Below, one piece after another: positions 10,263 through 22,633 of a DNA stretch of 64,000 bases. The stretch comes from Ceratodon purpureus. Taxonomy: Eukaryota > Streptophyta > Bryopsida > Pseudoditrichales > Ditrichaceae. The notes below the pieces were generated by a model. It did not search any database and was not told the DNA's origin. It was given only the letters and a program-made list of their open reading frames with translations. The position numbers and the translations under genes are program-made. Numbering within the stretch: the stretch's first letter is position 1; every line of letters begins with the position of its first letter. The stretch spans positions 7,106,967 to 7,170,966 of the forward strand of contig CM026423.1 in assembly GCA_014871385.1 (NCBI GenBank). The letters run 5' to 3'.

Positions 10263-12930
10263 ACATAGGATTGGAAGAAACTGCCTTCAACCAAATCTAC
10301 CATAATGTAGAATGATTTATGGTTTCAAAAAATTATCAATCATAATACAAATTTATCTGCTTTCATATAAAAATTGTTAAATTAAAAATAAAAATAAAAT
10401 GTTAGAACAGAACATTCATATTAATGTGTTTTGAAAACTACCATCAGTTGTGTAGTATTTCTTATATATATATTAGCAATGCATCCTTCTAAATATATGA
10501 TAAAGTTTGACTTACATCCAATACATCTACAAAATCCATTGATTCAATCTCATTTTGTGTTATTTAAGTTATTGTGTAATTATTCAATTTTATGTGAGAT
10601 TTGACAACTAAATCCAAATGCAAAGCGCTTCGGAGAGTCACGGCTTTTTAAAAGGTCACGTTTTAGCATATTGATGGACCATTATTGAAAATTCATTATT
10701 AAGTAAAATACATCAATAAAATAAAAATAAAAATATAATAAAATTACAAAAAAATTGTGGACAACAAATTTAATTTTGAAAAACCAATTGGCTAAATTTT
10801 GTGACTTGTAGAATCAGTTAGCTTATTGGAATGGATAAATCAGTGTTAAAAGAATTATTTGAAATGGATAAATCATTGCAAAAAGAACTATTTGCAAGTT
10901 AGATTCCAATAAGTTTAAAAAGGGGATATGAATGGTCAATAGTACAATTGGTTCTAATTGAGTGTCATTTTTCTTATTACAAGGGGACAAACTTTGAAGT
11001 CATTTTGCAGTCCTCGTGAAGAAGGCTCCTTCCCGGTTGTGGAAGTTTGGTTGTGGAAGGTTTGTGTATGTTAGCCGATTGGAATTTAGCGGATTAGGAT
11101 AATATTTAATATATAGTGAAAGAGAGTTGAAGACTGTATACCGTGGAAGATTGAGAATAATATAATATAATATTAAATATTAATGTGGTGACAATTTGGT
11201 AATGTTGATGTAAGGATGAGTGTGATAATTGTGATTAATTAATTAAATTGTAAATTGGCTATTGTTTAATCTAAAATGAGAGAGTAAGAGAGAGAGTGGA
11301 AGGAACTGTGAAAAATTTGAGATTGATGTGTGAACTATAAGTGGAAAAAGCCAATTAAAATTTAATGGTTGATGTAGAAAAAATTCAAATTGCGATGAAT
11401 TGAAGCTAATATAAAAAGGAATTTAATTCAGATTATTTACTGGAAGTTGGATTATAAGAGATGAGTTTCTCAACTTTATAAAATAAGTTTAGAGTCATAA
11501 CTAGGTGTATGTAGGAAGTACAAGGATCCATCATCATTTTCTTATTGGGTAACCAATTATTAATGTTGACAACTTAATAATGAACCTACTAATAGCCTCC
11601 CCAGTGAACTAACTTAGATTTATTTAAATTATTTTAATTGAACAAATATACTAATTCTATAAAATTGCATTAAATTTCATTGTTATAAGCCTTGAAATGA
11701 TATTTATTATTATTAAACTATTATATTTTTGAATTTGTATTAAAATAATGATAAACATTTAAAATTATTTAATAAAAACCATTTTTTAATATTCATACAT
11801 TTTATTCTTATATTAATATTGGATCAATAAAAAAATTGGGAAGGATGTTTTTTGTGATGATGATTTGGTTTAAGAAAATATGTAGTTGTAGAACATCCAT
11901 TAGTTTGATAAATTCAGAACTTTCCAATGATATTATGTTACCTTGGAATAAAATTGGAATCCAAAGGTTTGACGCCAAAGTAGAGCTTTGATACATGGAA
12001 GTTAAATCAAGAGTGTTATGGATATTGGAATACAAATGCAAAAGTTGTATCCAGTTAAATTGCTCTGAATATTTTTGCAAGAGCAAACAAATATACAAAT
12101 GCACTTCATGTACATTTGTTGTTTTTAATGATAAAAATGAAAGTAGAAAGTAGACTTCATTGACTCATGAAAAAATAAACATCATCAAAGTAATGCAAGG
12201 TATATATATTTCAACCTACAAAAGATCCAAATCCTCTCCATATTTTAAATATTGTTTCTTGATAATAGGTGTTTTCTAGGTTAATCTTTTAAAAACAAAA
12301 TAGGGATGTTGTTAAGATCTGCTCAAAGATTCAATTAGAAGGTGTAAATTAAATATGACTAAGAAATGAAAGTTGTAGATAATGAATTTTATGATTGCTA
12401 TCACCAATATTTGGTTCAAATTTTGAAATCTAAGATTCAATGCATAAAATTTTGAATACATATAAGATATTGACAATCTATGAATGAAATTCATTGTGAT
12501 TGACTAAAATTTGACAGTCCTAGTATGATGTTTTTTTTGATAATTTTGAATTGTCTGTTTTTATAAGCTAACATATTCATTAGAACTTTTGATTGTGATA
12601 TCAAATTTCTTGTTCAATCACTTCAACACCAAAAGTATATAATAATAATAATAAATCAATCAATCTGAATCTCTACATAATTTAAAAATATTTTCTCTTG
12701 TTCCAAAAAGTGTCATGTAAATGAATTTATTGCAAAATTAATTTTTTTTGACATTCAACTTTTAGACAAGGAAAGAATAGGTGGTTAAATTGTTCTCCTC
12801 TAAATATTCAATTGATGACTTCCAATTTAACAAAACGCATGTATTGGGATGAGGGGAAAAAGGATGACTAATTGCTAAAGAATGGTGCGTACCTTCAAGT
12901 GTAGATATTCTACATTTAAATATCTAAATG
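10263..12930. other. intergenic AT-rich DNA
   Basis: Read on both strands; no gene, RNA gene or structured repeat could be supported. Confidence 0.45.
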
Positions 12931-12931
12931 G

Positions 12932-13443
12932 GTGGAAACGGGGACATCTACGTTATACAATATGATGGAGGAGGGGAATCTGCTTACAGCCATACTAGAG
13001 TGGAAGTTCAACGAGAGGGACCCCACCGCATTGACAGCGCTTTGCATTGATATTCTACCAACAGCAGCAGCCATGTGCAGAGTACCCATTCTCCCAAAAC
13101 TATGCTCTCATTGTTTCAGTTGCAGGCCACAAGTTCCGCTACGCTCTTTTGCGATTTTTGTGCATTTTGAGGCCGACGCTCCTGCCAGTACTGTATGTCT
13201 GGCTCCTTTGTTTTTTGCGTTGGCCCGGTTCGCTGGCACGTTCAATTCATCCCGTGCTGCTGGAGTGACGAAATTTCCCGGGCTTCTGTACCCTTATGAT
13301 AGTGACCGCTGCAAGTCCTGCATGCCACGGAGATGATACATGCTCATTTGAGTGCAAACAGGCAGAAACTAGAATAATTTCAAGCTGGAGTCCTCGGCAA
13401 GTGTCTTGTTGCTTTACCAAAAAGTTGGAATGCTGCCCTATCA
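12932..13443. other. GC-richer island with overlapping open frames, no gene call
   Basis: Base composition rises sharply between about 12930 and 13440. A plus-strand frame is open from 12932 to 13336 with a first ATG at 12962, and another plus-strand and a minus-strand frame are also open here. The deduced peptides show no recognised domain. It may be a gene fragment, an exon or a non-coding transcript. Confidence 0.3.
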
Positions 13444-13612
13444 CAACTTGTATTCTATAGATTTTTAATACTTGATAGAGCCCGAAGAGAATAATTGCAG
13501 GAAGGAAAATACATACTCCATAAACCTTTGATTACCAATGGCCTCTTTGGACCTGTAAACTAATTTTTGTAAATTGTAACAACTGGGTTCATGTCAAATT
13601 GGGGTCTAGTTG

Positions 13613-13732
13613 CACTAGTGGGAGGGGAGTCCTTCCCCTGGAAAATAAAATGGAGGAATCGGTAACATTTGGAGGAACTGTTACCGATTCCTCCATTTAT
13701 TTTCGAGGGGAAGGACTCCCCTCCCACTAGTG
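13613..13732. mobile_element. 120-bp CACTA-type foldback MITE
   Basis: The whole segment is an almost perfect palindrome: two arms of about 54 bases, each starting CACTAGTGGGAGGGGAGTCC from its outer end, around a loop of about 11 bases (TTTGGAGGAAC). The termini begin CACTA, and a 3-bp direct repeat TTG flanks it (13610-13612 and 13733-13735). Terminal CACTA and 3-bp duplications are hallmarks of plant En/Spm (CMC) transposons, so this is probably a miniature derivative. The few arm mismatches suggest recent origin. Confidence 0.8.
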
Positions 13733-13739
13733 TTGATGT

Positions 13740-16700
13740 CAAAGTCAAAGAATCACTTCAATGTACAATGAAGCGTAAGAAAACCACAACTCATTTTGTC
13801 AAACATGAAATGAGATTCATTGTGGGATGTTAAAATATTTAAAATTTAATGTATGAGGACTTCAAAGAGAAATAAGATAAGTGTAGTTTATTAAAAAATG
13901 TGTTGGATAATAAGACCTTATGTTTTGACTTAATACTTAGCATTACTGTGTGTGTGTATTTTCCGCTTTTTATTTCTGTTTTTGTGAGTCAATTGAGTAT
14001 AGCCACTTAGAAACAGAGGCAAAGATCAAGACTTGGAAACATATTCATTAATGAAATAAAACATACAATTTCTTCAGTTTTTCATTTTTAATGGGCTATA
14101 AACTCAAATAATATTTTCATAAATGAAAATAGCACGAAGTTGTTTTCCTTTGTCTGTGTGGTGTAAAATTGCAACATGAGCTCAGTGCACACACATATAT
14201 GTGGAGTATTTACTCTTTACGGTGCATGTATGGAGGCGAAGATTCAAATAAACCAAGGACATGCTTCATGAACCTTTCTGGTGAAATTTCTTTTGGGAAG
14301 CTCCCAAGCGAGCATGTTATCCGAAGGGCTACTTTAAACTCCACAAACAGGTCTAAGTGACGGGAATACCGCTTTTCATGACAAGGTTGCATGAGTCTTC
14401 CTCATGTGCAAATGAACATAGCTGAGGGCAGAATTGAAGTGTCAAGTGGCTGATGGATGGAAGGAAGTCAGCCATGAGTAAGGTAGACAAAGTTTTCTGC
14501 AGTTGCTAGTAACGTCTTAATATCATGAGCCATCATGTTGGAGTGTGGTCGGGTAGAAAAAGGCAGCACGGTGATGTTCATTGTATCTCCACAGTCACCC
14601 AGATGGAGGTTGAGAATGCAATGACTAATTAATTTCTTTGCAACAAATCCATTATATGAGTATTGCCCAATATGGAGGCCATATATGGCGCAAGCCATAT
14701 ATCTTTACTTCTGAGTGCACTTCACTAGTTGTGATATGCATTCACTCTGCGCAAAATGCATTATCTGTAATTTATATTAATTTTACACAAATTTAATCTT
14801 AGAAAATTTGTTGTAAAATTAATATTCTTTAAAGAACAATCTGTATCTTGTAGTTTCTCATGTGTATCTTTATCTGTAAATTATATCTTTAAATCTGTAT
14901 ATTTAAAGATACACATGAGAAACTACAAGATCAGCAACAATTTTGGAATTTAAATATATATAATTGATGATATTTATGAATAAGAACACATAAATTAAAT
15001 TGAATAAGAACACATAAATTAACTAAATTTAAAACATCATAGCCCTAAAAAATTTATGCTCTTAATTTTTTTTTACCAAAAATGTAACAAAATAAGTATG
15101 TATGACCAAAATACACCTTAATCTTAACTTTTGTTACCAGAATTATAAGCTTCAAAAACCACACTATTCACAGCAACTTGCAAGAAAGGCAGCTATAATA
15201 AAAGAAAGGCAGCTATAATAATTTTGAACCGACATAGTTCACTATGCCCCCAACAATACATGGTGATTTTAGAGTAATATCACTAATCATTGAATGTGTT
15301 ATCTATTAGGTGTTGACATGAACGATGACTAGTAGGCACTAGATAATGTATTGAGTTGTAGCCTACGTACTCTAATTACAATGGACAATATTATTTATGT
15401 ATTGAATTTTCCATTTTGGTTGAAGTAGAGTCTTCTTTATTTTATTAATTCCAGGAATGTTGATATTGCTTGCCCAATTTATTTTCTCAAAGTGTGTCAA
15501 AAATACACTCTAAATGGTCTTTTCTAGAAATGTTCACTATTGATCCACACCTAAATCAATGATCCCAGAGATCCTGCAGATGTAAGTTAGTCAAATGAAA
15601 ATGACAAATCACCAATTTGATTTTGGAGGTTTAGAATTTTTTCCAATTGAAAATTTAAATCTCACCCTAATTATCACATGAGTATCACCCAAACATCACA
15701 TAAGTATCACTCACAAATTTCTCAATAATCTCATTGAAAAGAGGATACGGTAACAGCTCAATGACCTCTGAAACTTCCCCAACCTTGAGGTAAATTGAAC
15801 AGCAATGGACTAACAACCAGTACAAAAATTGCAACCATGTTGTGTTTGGGAGCTGATTATGTGAATAGAACCTTCACTTGAAGTCTTCCCAGTTGGTAGT
15901 ACCCAGTAGTACTTGTAGCTTGCAAGTCTCCAGAGTCCGGAGCCACAGGTGTCCAATCTCCAGCTTTCACGTGTTGCATGCTTGCGTTCTTGACAACAAT
16001 GGCAGTGGGCAGTTGCAGTCAATGGTAGCTAATTCCCGAAGGGATGTTCAAGCTTGAATTTTAGCGTGATAAACACGGGAGTCTTGACAGATATACATAC
16101 TCAGCACCATGCAAGGCTAGCTGTGAGAGCTTATCTTGTCAGTGCAGGACTTACATAGTTTTGTCCCATAATTGGTATATTATAATTATTTTCCATACCT
16201 GCTGCAATGAGAGCTAGGCTTAAGACCCAGCCACCTGAAAGCTGGATGCAATTGTGGTGATGTCAGACCCACTTGAAGTACAATACCATCGTAGCCAGAA
16301 GTTGAGTAGCTGGGCTTTCAGCTTAATCGCCTTCAAACCTTTTCCTCAACCTACCGTTTGCAAGCGACATGCAATCACAGAAAAACAGCTCTACAACTGG
16401 GTCCCCAAATATTAGTCTTGAGAGCATATTCTTCTTTTTGCTGAACACTAAAAAACTTGCAGGAGAAGGCAACTTTGATGCAAAAATGACATCACTGTCC
16501 CTTGCTCTAGGTACATGCAAAGTTCTCTGTAGCTTTTGTGACTTGTCGAGGAAAAGTATGGAAGCAGGGAAGCAGGGAAGCAGTTCTATGAGCACCTCTT
16601 CAGCTCTTCTGGATTTACAAGTGCAACTTATGCATAGCTTTGAAACATGCATTTCTCTAAGGAAATCAAGTCAAAACTGCGCAATTCATTGCAATAGTGA

Positions 16701-17140
16701 AGCTTGTTGCATGGACGTTGTCACAGAAATAATGATCAAGCATAGTAATCTATGGAGCATCCAGCCTCTGGAAAAAATCTGAATTCTAATGTGACATAAA
16801 ATTGTGCTTGCCTAGTGCATATGATATGACAATACATCACTAACTTGCAACACCTGAGGAAGACTAAATTCGACATTACAAAGTACAGCCGACCATGAAG
16901 ATGTTCATCTACATTTGCAAATTTGCAAGTCTACACGAGTTGTAAAAAAGGCTCAAGCAGTGGATTAAGCAGAGCTTATTTTTTTAAGAGTACATAAAAG
17001 TTCAAGTGATTCCACTAAGCTTAAGCCGGAATATCACATTCAGAGCCCTTCTCAAATCAGTAATAAGTTACAAACATGGACCCAATCTGATGAGTCCATT
17101 TATTCTTGTTCATAGAATCTATAGCTGGTGTGTAAACATA
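13740..17140. other. intergenic DNA between the CACTA foldback and the HD-Zip gene
   Basis: No gene could be supported. Small tandem duplications occur at about 14986 (25-bp unit, twice) and 15181 (18-bp unit, twice). Opposing open frames of 110-137 codons overlap at 16323-16782, including one with an ATG at 16369, but neither shows a recognisable domain and overlapping open frames on both strands argue against a real gene. Confidence 0.4.
14845..14931. repeat. perfect 28-bp inverted repeat hairpin
   Basis: Arms 14845-14872 and 14904-14931 are exact reverse complements (outer end ATCTTGTAGTTTCTCATGTG), separated by a 31-base AT-rich loop. It could be a MITE remnant, a small-RNA precursor or a cruciform; no flanking duplication was found. 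Confidence 0.75.
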
Positions 17141-17172
17141 GCTCCTTGCTGTAGACTGCGAAGAATAGATAA

Positions 17173-17178
17173 TTTATT
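17173..17178 (-). terminator. candidate polyadenylation signal of the HD-Zip gene
   Basis: AATAAA on the minus strand, about 210 bases downstream of the stop codon at 17387-17389, a usual distance for a plant 3' UTR. Inferred from sequence only. Confidence 0.4.
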
Positions 17179-17386
17179 CTTGATCTGATGTTGCATGATC
17201 ATTTTGGATACTCCATTGAGCATCGGCAAAATGACTTTGCAACAGCAGCATCTGACCTCTCTAATATATGTGCAAAGATGTAAAAAAAATCAGTATCCGG
17301 CGGCACAAGGGACGTAATTAATCTGAATATTCATGTCAATCGGGTTCCCGAAAACCCCGTCTCTCTCTCTCGCACCTTGAATATCA

Positions 17387-18929
17387 TCAAGGCCAATCCC
17401 ACCAAGGCAGAGCCCTCTCCTCGTCCAGCTGGGTCAATATGTAATTACATGACGATTCATCCTGAAATGAGCCGTCCTCCAGCTTCACCGAAATTCGTTG
17501 GCAAGCTTGAGGGGACAGCATCGGGTCGCAGAGATGGTCACTCATGTGAAGGATGCTGGAGTCCACCGGAATCTCTGCAGAAATAGCTGAAATGTGTGGA
17601 TAAACACTGATCTTGTCAAGTGGAGCGCTGTCCATGGTGCGAGGGCTGTCTGCGTCCAGAATTTCGCTGGAAATGCTGTCCGAGCATGTGTCCCTGGACC
17701 CTACTTCCTCAGGCTTGCTGACGTTCGGTGCTGATTCCGCAGGCGGCATCCTTTCTGACTTCACAGTCGCCTCAGAGGCCTTCGAAGGTGGAAGTACCGG
17801 AGACACTGGGGCTGCTTTCGCTCGAGTCTTAGCCGGTGCTGGTTTCTCAAGAGGGGTAGTTGTATCCACTGGACCAGTTTGTGGTGAAGCTTGCAACTTT
17901 TCAGTCAGACAATCGATCTGTAAAAGAAATTCACCAACAGTTTCGTCAGTATGACAGAACTGGGTTACGGTTGATCTAAGCGAGAATGAATAGTTAAGAG
18001 TGTTCGAAAGCCAAGACAATGCAGGTTGAAAACTCAAGCCCGGAGACAGAGATTCCATCTCAGAGGTCGATAAATCTGATGGTTTCTCATTCGACTGACT
18101 GGACCTACGTCATGGCCCATCTGACTTGGTTACAAGAGACCATCAACGTTGTGACCCTCACCTCGCCCTGAAGCTCCTCCTTCTCCTGCATCACAGCGTC
18201 ATAGTCACTCTTGAGGCGGTTGTAATCCAAGGTGAGGACCTCATAGTCCCGCTCCAACTGCTTGGTCTTCCACCGAGCACGACGATTCTGGAACCACACC
18301 GCCACTTGCCTAGGCTGAAGCCCGAGCTCCTTGGCAAGCAGCATCTTGCGCTCCGGCTCCAGCTTGTTCTCAACCTCGAAGTTGCGCTCCAGAGACCGCA
18401 CCTGATCAAAGCTCAGCCGCCTCTTCTTCTCCACATTGTGCGCCCCCGTGCAGTCATCTCCAAGATCCTCATCCCCGCCCAGATCCTCCCCTTGGGAGCC
18501 TTCAAACGTGGGATAGTACGCCCGCTTCTGACCGCAACTCACGACAGCGTCCAGCTCCATCCCTACTCCTCCTCTTTGCACTGCACACAATGCAGTACCA
18601 GATTAAAAAAAAACACACACACACACCTTCACAAACCAATGTTGGTCCAGTGTCACCCAAAAGTACTGTTGCTTAATATCAAGATGAGAGTTCTGGTTCT
18701 GATCATCTAGCGTTAAGAAAAAGGTTAAGTACGTAGTCTCGATCTAGTTAGAAAGGCGCTACTAACACTGGGACCCGCTGCCAATTCAACCACGCAAAGA
18801 TTGCTAACCTTGGAGGCCCACAGGAGGGCAGGAGGCAAGCATGGCGACCAAGGCGTCCGTGGGGCTCTCGTTGCGGACGAGCGCCATGACATTGGAGCCA
18901 CCGAAGACTCTGGCGCCGTTGCTAGCCAT
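17387..18929 (-). CDS. class I homeodomain-leucine zipper transcription factor
   Basis: Nuclear DNA-binding factor; class I HD-Zip proteins dimerise through the zipper and bind pseudopalindromic CAATNATTG sites. Model: exon 1 18809-18929 (ATG at 18927-18929), exon 2 18162-18580, exon 3 17387-17917, with GT-AG introns of 228 and 244 bp whose phases agree; product 356 residues. The start is the first ATG of a frame that is open further upstream. Homeodomain is residues 91-148 with [12 protein letters not shown] at 136-147. The zipper follows at once, with heptads L149-L156-L163-V170-L177-L184, and intron 2 falls inside it after residue 180. The rest is a Ser/Pro/acidic region ending in LPWWDWP, a motif typical of class I C-termini. 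No frame damage is seen, so the gene looks functional. The class is clear; the exact orthologue is not. Confidence 0.93.
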
Positions 18930-19477
18930 CTCCGCCCAGGTGGGGTTGCTATATAACCCTTGCAAGGCCCCTGGCACCGCCTGCTGCCTAAATGCTGCAG
19001 TACTAGTACTGGAATAGCTTTGGCTGTCCCAACATTGCCGCTCGCCCACGTCCCCGCATTGATCCTGTGTTTCCAGCGAAACCTCTTCTCCTCCCCACTC
19101 ACTCAGATCTCACCCCCACCCGTGATCCCTTCACCACCTCACAAAACACCGAAAACCAAATTATCTCAACCACAGTACTACTTCTCCACCACAACAAACC
19201 GGCTAGTTCTAGAAGACCACTCTCCCACGTCTGTACTAACTGCAACAAGAGATGAATCTTCCGGCCACCACTCACCACTCCGGCTAGTCTGATCTCTGAG
19301 TACTCCAGCCCAGAGATGCACGCATGACGTACGCAGACAGACAGCCAATTCTGCAGGTCTCTGGAACACACACTGGAACGTCACCGCTCTGCTCAGACTG
19401 GCAAAGGGATGAGAATACCACCAGTACCCACGTTGTTGATGAGCTAGCTAGCCTTTGGGAGAAGTGAGGGGAGGCTC

Positions 19478-19485
19478 TATATAAC
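19478..19485 (-). promoter_or_regulatory. candidate TATA box of the HD-Zip gene
   Basis: TTATATAG on the minus strand (plus strand CTATATAA), about 550 bases upstream of the start codon in a GC-richer stretch. Because the motif reads well on both strands it does not by itself fix direction. A second TATATAG at about 18949 lies only 20-25 bases before the ATG, inside the open upstream frame, and is less likely to be the core promoter. Confidence 0.35.
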
Positions 19486-19499
19486 CATCATCGCTCGCT

Positions 19500-20720
19500 G
19501 CAGCTGTGCTCGATCACCACTGAGCAGCAGCAACGTCAACAACCACCTTGATCACTGCAGCAGCTGCTGCAGAACAGAAAAAGCCAAACGCAACCCTTGC
19601 CTGGTCCCCACCCCGGGCTGCAATTTAATTTCCGGGGGTGCTTTTAATTGATTTATTGCGAGCGTTGCATGGCCGGGTTGAGTAGTAGTCACAACTGTAC
19701 TAAATACTTTTTGCTCTTGCTAGTAATATGTATAACCTGCAGGAGGTGCAGTGCATGCCAGGGCAATCTGGGCGTGTCTGATCCACCGACACCTCCTTCA
19801 ATTGGGTTTGCCATGTAGCTTAGACCGCCTGGTTTAGTAGATCTTGGACCACTCTGTTGAGTTACTGCAGGAATTAAGTTACCCCTGAGCTTGTTGTTGC
19901 CAGGCTCCAGGAAGATGGTGATCGCCCCATGCTTGTTGCATTTTGGGCTGCAGTCTTGCAGGCTGGTGTTTGAGATGCAGGGAAAAGAAACTGGGCACTT
20001 TGGGTGTCCTTTGTAGACGTCTGCCGTAGCAGGGTAGCTGGTTCGTGCACCTCCAAATAAATACTTTTGTTTTTTTCAAAAATCAGGATCGATTCTGAAA
20101 AAATAAAATGAAGTTGGTGGTTTTTTCATGTATATAATCACTGAAAATAGCTTCATAGCCTCATATTTCTTTGAATAGTTAAATACCACTTACTTTGATA
20201 TTTTGATATTTTTGTTTTTCTATTCTAAGGTCCTTTTTATTTTTTAACTTTAGAATTATTTTTGGAAAAAATAACTATGCTAAGGTAGAAGAAGTGTTGC
20301 AGAAACAAGAAAATTGATCTACCACTGTTAAATACAAGAAGATATGAAGCATAAGTACAAACAAGCTTTGATAATGCAAAAACCAACAATTAATTGAAAT
20401 ACAGTGTCCAATTGTTTATTGATTAAAGCAATAACTTACTGAACATTAATTTGTCACAAGTGCAGAAAAATGACTTGTGATATGTCAAATGCAACTTTTT
20501 AATACAAATGAATGTATGACAAAGATTGAAATAAATATTCTTTAGCAGCACTGTGAATGAATTTCAAATAAAACAAGTGGTTAATTATTGTGTAGAATAT
20601 TAGATATCAATAACTTAAAATATGTGTTACAACCATCTCAACTCACCATTTTGATGCTCATAATTATGATATCTGTGTAGTGGGGTCCAGAAATAATACG
20701 AATTTATTTTTTCAGTGAGA
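19500..20720. other. upstream region of the HD-Zip gene and intergenic DNA
   Basis: 19490-19640 is rich in CAG/CTG triplets (GCAGCAGCAACG, GCAGCAGCTGCTGCAG). Beyond 20060 the sequence is AT-rich. No gene recognised. Confidence 0.4.
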
Positions 20721-20724
20721 AAAA

Positions 20725-21057
20725 TTTCAGTATTGCCTACTTTGAAAGCCTCCCGAGAGCTCGGATATTGGTATTTCACCACGAAATTTTTAGAAAAGAA
20801 TCATCTTTAAGTTAATTATATGTATGTCATTTTTCAAGGCCAAAAAATTTACCAAAAAAACGTTATTCAAAGTCTACCACCAAGGACATGTTTCACTGCT
20901 GCCAACTTTGACAGCCTCCCAAAGATTGATTTTTTATTTTTTGGCCATGAAATTCTTGGAACAAAGTCCCCTTTATGTTAATAACATATGATAAAAAGTT
21001 CAAAGCCAAAACTTGACAAACACCAAAAAAGATATCAACAATCTACCAAAATGTGTA
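20725..21057 (+). repeat. diverged tandem duplication, unit about 165 bp
   Basis: Two successive segments share a colinear set of blocks: ACTTTGA.AGCCTCCC, a CA(C/T)GAAATT run, TTAAGTTAAT-like, CAAGGCCAAAA and ATCAACAATCTACC or its variant. It lies next to the Ty3/gypsy remains and may be part of that element's non-coding DNA. Confidence 0.45.
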
Positions 21058-21059
21058 GT

Positions 21060-21960
21060 TGTCTGAAACAATGGACGTCCTCTTCATTTTGGCGACATCT
21101 CATGATGTATTTGAAAACCATGCTCAAAATGAGCACAACCTTCCATCCAAAAATGGACAGACAAATAAAGAGAGTCAACCAAGTGTTCAACATGTACTTG
21201 CGCGACTACGTTGGAGTAGACCAAAGACATTGAACTAATTGGCTTCCCTTGGTTGAATTTTGCTACAACTGTTATAAACACTCAGCAACCAAACAAAGTC
21301 AATTCTATGTGGCTTAGGGTTTGGAGCCACTTACCACCACCGAATTAGTACTAGAATTGAAGAACAAAAAATAGTCTTCACATCTCCAATCGGGGGAGGA
21401 TCCTTCAATACCTCGCGGTAGAGAAAACAATCTTTGAACAATGGCAATGTTTGATGTGAACACCTAAAAGTATTTCTCAAAAAGAGAACTAAGATTAATG
21501 AATGATAGGATAAGCTTGGAATTGGCCCAAAAAGGTTGTCAAAAATGGCGAATTGGGATTAAAGGGATGTGAAGTATCTAGTGGGAACCAAAGTGTAGTT
21601 GGCAACTAAGATTTTGCCGACATCCGAAGGATTAACATATAAGTGGAGGTCCAAGTGGATAGGTCCATTTGAAATAAAGATGGAAGTGTACAAAAATGCG
21701 TACCATCTCAATATTCCCTTGAAATATAAACTTTACCCAATCATTCATGTCTCAATGTTGAAGCCATTCGGAGACCAAGATCCTAGACTTGAGAAAGTTA
21801 AGCCACCAAGTGATTTTGAAGTCTTTTATAAAATTATTGGTCAAATTGTTGACATTGGTGGTCAAAGGATGAATAAATGCTACGGCGAAGAGTTTAAAGG
21901 GGGAAGCACAATAAAGTGGACCACCAAGTGCAATATGTGATCACTAGGAAGTGAATATGA
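21060..21960 (+). mobile_element. Ty3/gypsy retrotransposon fossil, integrase end only
   Basis: A broken remnant. One block (about 21140-21230) resembles the end of a retroviral-type integrase core, and a second (about 21600-21940) resembles the integrase C-terminal region of Ty3/gypsy elements (residues like WIGPFEI and YPIIHVSMLKPF). Several breaks interrupt it, and gag, protease and reverse transcriptase are not recognised here. The degree of decay suggests an old insertion. A purine-rich stretch at 21896-21906 may mark the edge of a 3' LTR. Confidence 0.75.
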
Positions 21961-22633
21961 AGTGTGCTGTTTTTTATAGCTCAAAGCTGATTTTGAGCAT
22001 TTTGGTGTAGTTTTTGAGCATTCTAGTCACTTTTTAGGGTGTCATAAGGTATTTTACATGTATCTCCATTAAAAAAACATCTTCAATTGAAACTTAATTT
22101 GACCGCTAGTTCTAAATCATGAAAATGAACTTTTCGAAAGTCTTAATTTCTTCATTTGGGGCCATCTATTGTCTTTAGAGGATGTTTTTTCCAATTTAAA
22201 AAACAATGTTCAGTGGAAAAACCCTCACAAAAAGTTTCACCAAAAACAGTGTTTTAAAAACGTCCTAGAAATACTTCTCGCCAATCTAGGATTCCAAACA
22301 CGGCCACCCTGATCATTTCTACAAGCGTAATGTACAAACGATGGGCCCCGCGAAGTCAAAAGTGATTTTTGTCAAAACTACAATGTAATACGGTCACTTT
22401 TCCAAATGACAGCATTCACTTTGTTCAACTTTGTGGTGTTCATAGAGGTGTCTCAACTCAACAACTACGAACGCAAATTTCGGAAGTTGTAGAACATCAA
22501 GTCTACTTTCCGTATCCCAAACTTAATTTCCCATCAAGAAGTTTTAGATGCCACTTTCTCCCGTGTTTACACAACGGGCTGAAATTGACAATGAGCTAAG
22601 TACTTTTGTGGTCCACTTTATTGTGCTTCCCCC
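21899..22633. repeat. 26-bp exact inverted repeat bordering 735 bp beside the gypsy fossil
   Basis: 21899-21924 and 22608-22633 are exact reverse complements beginning GGGGGAAGCACAATAAAGTG from the outer side. The purine-rich start resembles a polypurine tract, so two related element ends may face each other here. Sequence between them is not similar. Confidence 0.6.

Noticed and set aside
16323-16782. Overlapping open frames of 109 and 137 codons on opposite strands
   Set aside because: No domain, no splice context and mutual overlap; likely chance or untranslated transcript.
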